64,000 bases of DNA, from positions 62,001 through 126,000 of the forward strand of contig NZ_ASJC01000005.1 in NCBI RefSeq assembly GCF_000691145.1. The letters are read 5' to 3'. The first letter of the stretch is position 1; every line of letters begins with the position of its first letter. The notes below the pieces were generated by a model that was not told the DNA's origin, did not search any database, and saw nothing but the letters and a program-made list of their open reading frames with translations. Below are positions 58,936 to 64,000 of this stretch, in pieces. Made by a program: the position numbers and the translations under genes. The DNA is from Bacillus altitudinis 41KF2b. GTDB lineage: Bacteria > Bacillota > Bacilli > Bacillales > Bacillaceae.

Positions 58936-60855
58936 ATGCGAAAGAAAAGATTAAAGGCGATGTCATTTTTACTGATTGCGACTTTGTTAATGTGGGTGAA
59001 AACCTATGTTATCTATAAATCTAGCTTTAATATCAAAATTGAAAATTTCATGCAGGAATTTATCCTGTTTATTAATCCGCTTAGCTTTCTCTTGTTTATC
59101 TTCGGTATCGGTTTATTCTTTAAAGAAAAAAATCGCAATCGATATATCATCGTGACGAGTTTTGTTCTGACATTTATTTTGTTAGCTAACATTGTATTTT
59201 ATCGATTCTACAGTGATTTTCTAACCATCCCCGTCCTATTTCAAACAAACAATATGGGTGACCTCGGGTCAAGTATTACCTCTTTAATTGAACCAGTTGA
59301 TTTTCTGATGTTTGTTGATATCATCATTTTAATTTGGCTCTATAAAAAACAGCCTTCCTTTAGAACAGATGTAATGATTTCACGTAAGGGACGTGCAGCT
59401 TATTATTTATTTGTGGCAGCCACTTTCTTCTTTAACCTTGGTCTGGCTGAAACAGAAAGACCAGAGCTGTTAACTCGTTCATTTGACCGTGAGATGCTAG
59501 TGAAAAACATCAGCTTATATAACTTCCATATTTATGATGGGGTTCTGCAATCGAAGCAATCCGCTCAGCGAGCACTTGCCGACAGCAATAGCTTAACGGA
59601 AATTGAAAACTATGTAAGCGCAAATCAAACAGACCGTAATGAAAAGACGTTTGGTCAAGCAAAAGGACGAAATGTCATTTTAGTATCGCTTGAGTCTACC
59701 CAGAGCTTTGTGATCAATGAAAAATTAAATGGGAAAGAGATCACGCCGTTCTTAAACAAATTGATCAAGAAAAGCTACAATTTCAGTAATTTCTATCATC
59801 AAACGGGTCAAGGAAAAACATCCGACTCCGAGTTTATTGTTGATAATTCACTCTATCCGCTTGGAAGAGGAGCTGTATTTTTCACAAATCCAAGCAACGA
59901 GTTCAAAGCCGCACCTGAGTTGTTAAAAGAGGAAGGCTATCATTCTTCTGTTATTCATGCGAATAACAAAAGTTTCTGGAACCGTGACCTGATCTATGAC
60001 AGCTTTGGCTACGACAAATTTTTTGATATTAAATCATTCGATGTAAATGAAGAAAATTCAGTTGGCTGGGGACTAAAAGATGGTCCGTTTTTTGAGCAGT
60101 CAGTGGATTTAATGAAAACGATCCCGCAGCCGTTCTATACGAGATTGATTACATTAACGAACCATTTTCCATTCGACTTAGATGAAGAAGATAAGCTCAT
60201 TGATGAATATGACTCAAAGAGCAAAACGTTGAACAAATACTTCCCTACAGTGCGTTATCAAGATGAGGCACTCAAGCTTTTCTTTAAAAAAATGAAGGAA
60301 GCAGGGTTATACGATAACTCCATTTTTGTGTTATATGGGGATCACTACGGGATTTCTGAAAACCATAACGAAGCAATGGGACAATTCTTAAACAAAGACA
60401 TTACACCTTTTGAAGAAGTTCAGCTTCAAAAAGTACCATTTGTTGTACACATTCCTGGTATCACGGATAAACATCCAAAAGAGATTGATACAGTTGGCGG
60501 CCAAGTGGATATCCGTCCAACAGTCATGAACCTTCTAGGAATCGATACAAGTAAGCAAATTCAATTTGGTCATGACCTATTATCAAAAGATACAAATGAC
60601 TTCACAGTGCTTCGAGATGGAAGTTTTATTACGAAGGACAGTGTTTTCACAGCTGGTGTGTGCTACAACAAAGAAACGGGTGAGCCGAGAGAAGATGAGT
60701 CTGGTTGTCAGTCTTATGAAGAAAAGGCAAAGCAGGAGCTTCAATTCTCTGATCAAATTATCTATGGAGATCTCCTTAGATTTTATGACCGAAACAACTC
60801 GGACCATTCACCATCTAAAAAAGAAGATGACACTGAGCTAAAAAAGGCGTCTTAA
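58936..60855 (+). CDS. yqgS: Lipoteichoic acid synthase-type enzyme YqgS
   Basis: 639 residues: five N-terminal membrane helices (about 8-170) and an extracytoplasmic sulfatase-like domain. Active site: E253 in SLES, the nucleophile T295 in [10 protein letters not shown], and LYGDHYG with metal-binding Asp/His. A signal-peptidase-like ALA site at 213-215 could release the domain. It polymerises glycerol phosphate from phosphatidylglycerol. B. subtilis has four such paralogues, with YqgS a minor one. AAGGAGGT before ATG 58936. Confidence 0.94.
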   Translation: MRKKRLKAMSFLLIATLLMWVKTYVIYKSSFNIKIENFMQEFILFINPLSFLLFIFGIGLFFKEKNRNRYIIVTSFVLTFILLANIVFYRFYSDFLTIPVLFQTNNMGDLGSSITSLIEPVDFLMFVDIIILIWLYKKQPSFRTDVMISRKGRAAYYLFVAATFFFNLGLAETERPELLTRSFDREMLVKNISLYNFHIYDGVLQSKQSAQRALADSNSLTEIENYVSANQTDRNEKTFGQAKGRNVILVSLESTQSFVINEKLNGKEITPFLNKLIKKSYNFSNFYHQTGQGKTSDSEFIVDNSLYPLGRGAVFFTNPSNEFKAAPELLKEEGYHSSVIHANNKSFWNRDLIYDSFGYDKFFDIKSFDVNEENSVGWGLKDGPFFEQSVDLMKTIPQPFYTRLITLTNHFPFDLDEEDKLIDEYDSKSKTLNKYFPTVRYQDEALKLFFKKMKEAGLYDNSIFVLYGDHYGISENHNEAMGQFLNKDITPFEEVQLQKVPFVVHIPGITDKHPKEIDTVGGQVDIRPTVMNLLGIDTSKQIQFGHDLLSKDTNDFTVLRDGSFITKDSVFTAGVCYNKETGEPREDESGCQSYEEKAKQELQFSDQIIYGDLLRFYDRNNSDHSPSKKEDDTELKKAS

Positions 60856-60860
60856 TTTAA

Positions 60861-60904
60861 AAGAAAACCTCTGCTATTTACATGCAGAGGTTTTCTTTTT
60901 TTAC
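60861..60904 (+). terminator. Terminator after yqgS
   Basis: AAGAAAACCTCTGC (60861-60874) and GCAGAGGTTTTCTT (60884-60897) form a perfect 14-bp stem, followed by TTTTT. Confidence 0.93.
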
Positions 60905-60941
60905 TTACTGGTTCATATAGTGTGAGAGGGGAGGGATGTAA

Positions 60942-62063
60942 ATGAAAAAGTCGTTTGGCACAATTGAATGGCATCTGGGTGAAGCAAGGAAGGAGGATGT
61001 GGCAAAGCAGCTTGGTATAGGGAAAGAAGCTTTCCGTTTATCCAATCAGTCAAATACGGATCACCTCCTTTTACCTGGGTATAGACTTCCAGAAGGGACC
61101 CATTCATTTCAATCGGTAGGTGATGTGCAAAGCTTCATTGCGCCTTACCGGCTCCAGCAATCAGATGATTGGATCAGCGGAACATTTGAATATGATAGCA
61201 CTCACTTAGAAGGAGAGCTTCAATATTTGAAAGCTGTTTTTCCTTTTCTTCAGATGAGTGTGATTGGTCAATCAGTGCTTGATACGCCCATTTATGAAAT
61301 CCGTACGGAGCCTGTACAACATTTACATTCCATACATGTTAATGCCTCTTTTCATGCAAATGAATGGATCACGACCTCTGTTTTATTAAAATGGCTTAAA
61401 TCACTTTGTTTAGCGGCCTCTGATCCAGTGCAAGCAAGACATCATGAAGCGGTTCGTATATTGCAGACTACTGCTTTGTCTATTGTCCCGATGGTAAATC
61501 CAGACGGTGTTGATTTGGTTCGCAATGGTCCAGAATCTTTAGGGCTGTGCGGTGAGGAGTTCGCGCCGCTAAATGGTGGATTTTCCGATTATCGAGAATG
61601 GAAGGCGAATATTCGAGGAATTGATTTAAACAATCAATTTCCTGCCTATTGGGAAATCGAATATTATCGTAATAAGCCGAAGGCACCGTCTTATAGGGAT
61701 TTCCCAGGGCATCAGCCGTTAACAGAACCAGAAGCGAAAGCAATGGCACATCTCGCTTTAAGAAAACGCTTTGATCGAATGATTGCCCTTCATACACAAG
61801 GAGAAGAGATATACTGGGGGTTTCTTGGCCACGAACCGGCCATTTCAAAAGAGACGGTCGAACGGTTAGAACGGGTGAGTGGTTACAAAGCGATTCAATA
61901 TCTTGATAGCTATGCAGGTTATCGAGATTGGTTTATTTATCAATGTAAAAGTGAGGGCTATACGGTGGAACTTGGGCGAGGAAAGAACCCGCTTTCTATG
62001 AGTCAATTTGATTCGATCTATGAAAAAACAAAGCGGTTATTGTGGGAAGCATGTAAGTATTAA
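60942..62063 (+). CDS. yqgT: Gamma-D-glutamyl-L-diamino acid peptidase (M14), YqgT
   Basis: 373 residues. The M14 zinc carboxypeptidase fold: H-x-x-E in FHANEWITTS (His and Glu ligands), the substrate Arg/Asn segment GIDLNNQFPAYW, the third His in IALHTQGEEIYW, and the catalytic Glu in YTVELGRG. A short N-terminal region with GYRLPEGTHSF is LysM-like. It cuts the gamma-D-Glu-meso-DAP bond in wall peptides. No signal peptide is seen, so a sporulation or turnover role inside the cell is likely. ATG 60942 follows GGGGAGGG. Confidence 0.9.
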   Translation: MKKSFGTIEWHLGEARKEDVAKQLGIGKEAFRLSNQSNTDHLLLPGYRLPEGTHSFQSVGDVQSFIAPYRLQQSDDWISGTFEYDSTHLEGELQYLKAVFPFLQMSVIGQSVLDTPIYEIRTEPVQHLHSIHVNASFHANEWITTSVLLKWLKSLCLAASDPVQARHHEAVRILQTTALSIVPMVNPDGVDLVRNGPESLGLCGEEFAPLNGGFSDYREWKANIRGIDLNNQFPAYWEIEYYRNKPKAPSYRDFPGHQPLTEPEAKAMAHLALRKRFDRMIALHTQGEEIYWGFLGHEPAISKETVERLERVSGYKAIQYLDSYAGYRDWFIYQCKSEGYTVELGRGKNPLSMSQFDSIYEKTKRLLWEACKY

Positions 62064-62083
62064 AAGCACCTAATTGGTGCTTT
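62064..62083 (+). terminator. Terminator-like hairpin before repeat copy 2
   Basis: AAAGCACC and GGTGCTTT (about 62063-62083) form a perfect stem with a 5-base loop directly before repeat copy 2. No T-run beyond TTT. Confidence 0.6.
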
Positions 62084-62258
62084 CAGCGTGTAGACAAACC
62101 CTCGCATTCTTTGTCAGTCCTGCGTGCCGGTGCTCACGAAGGTAAAAGTCTCTCCGCACCAGTACTCGTCCTTCCTAGGGCTGCAAAGGTTTTCTATCAC
62201 GCTGAAAAGAAGACAAAGGGCTAAAATTAAGTTCATTTTCGCCCTTTGTCAACAATCT
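62084..62258 (+). repeat. Structured interspersed repeat, copy 2
   Basis: 175 bp, partner of 42244-42417. CAGCGTG (62084-62090) with CACGCTG (62198-62204). Conserved parts include TCGCATTCTTTGTCAGTCCT, TCCTTCCTAG and GCAAAGGTTTTCTATC. 3' module: GACAAAGGGCTAAAAT (62212-62227) with ATTTTCGCCCTTTGTC (62235-62250), one mismatch, ending AACAATCT as in copy 1. The middle differs between copies (62139-62163), yet the arm CGGTGC with GCACC can pair here. No open frame. Confidence 0.85.
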
Positions 62259-62315
62259 TTTAATCCGTTCAAACCAATCAATTTCTTATGGTCAATAAAA
62301 ACCGTGCTGATGTGA

Positions 62316-62344
62316 TTGACGAGAGCATCCCTGTAAGCTATTGT
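62316..62344 (+). promoter_or_regulatory. Candidate SigA promoter for the MFS gene
   Basis: TTGACG (62316-62321) and TATTGT (62339-62344) with a 17-bp spacer, 49 bp before the TTG start and 58 bp after repeat copy 2. Confidence 0.6.
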
Positions 62345-62393
62345 GAAAGAGTGGTTGTAAAAAAAAGGATATGAATTAGGGAGATGTCGATGA

Positions 62394-63647
62394 TTGAATG
62401 CTCAAAGCCTGTGGAAACGGAATTTTACTTATCTATTTGTTTCTAAAATGTGTAAAATTACTGCTGATAGTTTATCTTTTAACACCATTTTGTGGCTTTT
62501 AGTGCTAGGGGGAAAAGGAGCAATTGGAACAGCATTTTTTATTGCCGTTAGTTTTGTCCCTCAAGCCATTATTGGGCCGTTTATTACCCCAATGATGAAG
62601 CCGCATCAATTGAAATTTTGGATGTGCTTTGCTGATTTAACTCGGGCGGCGATTATACTTGTGATTGTGGTGAGTTACTTTTATGATTTTTCTCCTTTGG
62701 CACTCATCATTGCCGGTATGTTGCTGCATTCAGCGACTGGTGGTTCCTATGAACCAGCTTCCGTGTCCATTATTCCAAAGCTTGTGCATGAAGATGTGAT
62801 ACAAAAGGCGAATGCAACCATTCAATCAGCCAGTCATGTGGTCAGGCTTGTGACTGTGACGATTTGTGGTGTCATGATTGCATTTGTAGGGGTAGGATAT
62901 ACAATGCTTGTCATTATTCCTCTTTACCTCATGTCTGCTTTGCTGGTTTTGCTGATTACATATAAAACGGAAGCGATCATGGATAAAGGAAAAAAAGGAT
63001 TATCATACGGAAAACGATTAATAAGAGGATTTTCACTTGTGAAAAGTCATCATATTTTGTTTCCATTAGCCATTTTTTGTGTCTGCTCCAATTTTGCTGC
63101 GGCACCGTGGGAGGCATTGTCGGTTATTTATTTAACAGAAGATTTACATAGTGGACCAGTAGTATATTCATTCATCAAAGTGACCACGGCATTAGGTGCA
63201 TTTTTGATGGGATTCGTTTTAACAAAGGTGAAAGTGAATCGATACGGTCTGTTGTTTATCGGGGCAGGGATCGTTGATGGAATTGCATTTTTCATTACAG
63301 GGATGAATGCTTTATTACCACTTGTGTTTATATCTGCATTTGCCTTAGGTGCAGCCATCAGTGCAGTCAATGTACCTGAACATACGATGATTCAATTGTC
63401 AGTAAAAGCGGAGGATCAGCCGCAAGTGTATGCGATTATTAACATGATCTCGTATTTAATGATACCGTTAGGCGCTCTCATTGGTGGTTATATGGCGACG
63501 TTATTCGGTTCAGGTTATGTCATTGCAGCAGGAGGACTGATAGAGGCTATTTCAGGTATATGCTTGCTCCTTTTCACGAATATTGGGAAGGTAGAGAGAG
63601 CAGATTTGACGATAGAACGGGACAAACCAAGCTTAAACGCCACATGA
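62394..63647 (+). CDS. MFS exporter of unknown substrate
   Basis: 417 residues with about twelve membrane helices, beginning LWKRNFTYLFVSKMCKITADSLSF as in the enterobactin/bacilysin-type exporters. It has PASVSIIPKLVHEDVIQKANATIQSA, typical of this MFS branch, and a charged C-terminus. Likely an efflux pump, substrate unknown. TTG 62394 is used because AGGGAG is about 10 bp upstream and no in-frame ATG exists. It stands where yqgU is found in B. subtilis as I remember it. Confidence 0.83.
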   Translation: MNAQSLWKRNFTYLFVSKMCKITADSLSFNTILWLLVLGGKGAIGTAFFIAVSFVPQAIIGPFITPMMKPHQLKFWMCFADLTRAAIILVIVVSYFYDFSPLALIIAGMLLHSATGGSYEPASVSIIPKLVHEDVIQKANATIQSASHVVRLVTVTICGVMIAFVGVGYTMLVIIPLYLMSALLVLLITYKTEAIMDKGKKGLSYGKRLIRGFSLVKSHHILFPLAIFCVCSNFAAAPWEALSVIYLTEDLHSGPVVYSFIKVTTALGAFLMGFVLTKVKVNRYGLLFIGAGIVDGIAFFITGMNALLPLVFISAFALGAAISAVNVPEHTMIQLSVKAEDQPQVYAIINMISYLMIPLGALIGGYMATLFGSGYVIAAGGLIEAISGICLLLFTNIGKVERADLTIERDKPSLNAT

Positions 63648-63723
63648 TCATGGCATTTTTGAATCACGATGGGTTACAATGAGAACGAGAAAGAAATAGG
63701 ATATCATTGAAAGGAGCAAGAAC

Positions 63724-64000
63724 CATGGCGATAGCAGATGTCACCATCATTCCAATAGGCACTGATACACCAAGCGTGAGTGCTTATGTAGCAGACGTAC
63801 AAAGACTGTTAGAGGGCTTTCAACAAGAAGGGAAAATCAAATATCAGCTCACACCAATGAATACTTTAATTGAAGGGGAGCTATCCGTTTTATTTGAGGT
63901 CATTCAGCGTATTCATGAAGCTCCATTTGAAAAGGGTTTACACCGAGTAGCAACCAATATCCGCATAGATGACAGAAGAGATCAAACGACCACCCTTTCA
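63724..64000 (+). CDS. yqgV: Thiamine-binding MTH1187-family protein YqgV, 5' part
   Basis: 92 codons before the window ends. It starts MAIADVTIIPIGTDTPSVSA and has LEGFQQEGKIKYQLTPMNTLIEGE, the pattern of YqgV/MTH1187 proteins, which form ferredoxin-like tetramers and bind thiamine or related molecules. ATG 63724 follows AAAGGAGC. Near complete: relatives have about 100 residues. Confidence 0.88.

Noticed and set aside
62084-62315. 63-codon frame 62124-62315 within repeat copy 2
   Set aside because: The frame is not kept in copy 1, whose sequence differs in length and stops here; the repeat looks non-coding.

Overview
The window is a contiguous piece of the chromosome of a low-GC Gram-positive bacterium. 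Gene content, gene order and protein sequence look like the dnaK-to-yqgV part of the Bacillus subtilis map, but the proteins are close rather than identical. I infer a member of the Bacillus pumilus/safensis/altitudinis group. That is a judgement from remembered sequences, not a search. No rRNA, tRNA, prophage, insertion sequence or CRISPR array is visible. Almost all of the DNA is conserved housekeeping sequence.

Layout. (1) 1-5.5 kb: end of the heat-shock operon (dnaK, dnaJ, prmA, rsmE, mtaB). (2) 5.5-10.3 kb: a Na/Pi-type transporter, rpsU-yqeY, then the envelope-stress operon yqeZ (NfeD)-floA-yqfB behind a good SigW-type promoter. (3) 10.5-18.5 kb: sporulation genes yqfC-yqfD, then phoH, pgpH (c-di-AMP phosphodiesterase), ybeY, dgkA, cdd, era, yqzL and recO, closely packed with several overlapping starts. 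(4) 18.5-27.4 kb: a glycine T-box leader and glyQS, ccpN-ppsR (carbon-flow regulators), and the yqxD-dnaG-sigA macromolecular synthesis operon. (5) 27.7-34.5 kb: cccA, trmK, yqfO, ispH, yqfQ, cshB, nfo, yqfT. (6) 34.7-41.5 kb: yqfU, a zinc-uptake ABC pair next to its repressor gene zur, a ROK sugar kinase, yqfW, yqfX, ispG, yqfZ. (7) 41.6-48.3 kb: acetyltransferase, yqgB, yqgC, sodA, yqgE, pbpA. (8) 48.4-53.8 kb: the phosphate-starvation operon pstS-C-A-B1-B2 behind a PhoP-box array, then yqzC-yqzD on the other strand. (9) 54.2-64 kb: rpmG, yqgN, an unrecognised gene, yqgO, the rhomboid protease gene gluP, yqgQ, glcK, the lipoteichoic acid synthase gene yqgS, the cell-wall peptidase gene yqgT, an MFS exporter, and the start of yqgV.

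The most unusual element is an interspersed repeat of about 175 bp, present twice in the same orientation (42244-42417 and 62084-62258). It has inverted ends (CAGCGTG/CACGCTG) and a 16-bp hairpin at its 3' side. Each copy follows a terminator-like hairpin and lies where the order departs from B. subtilis as I remember it. Other points of interest are the zur-znu cluster without a binding-protein gene, the SigW promoter, a possible short minus-strand gene at 10.4 kb, an unrecognised 154-residue protein at 55.1 kb, and a reduced MltG-like protein (YqzC).

Many longest open frames begin upstream of the real start. I corrected starts by ribosome binding site spacing, by upstream terminators and by remembered family N-termini, and give the reason in each entry.
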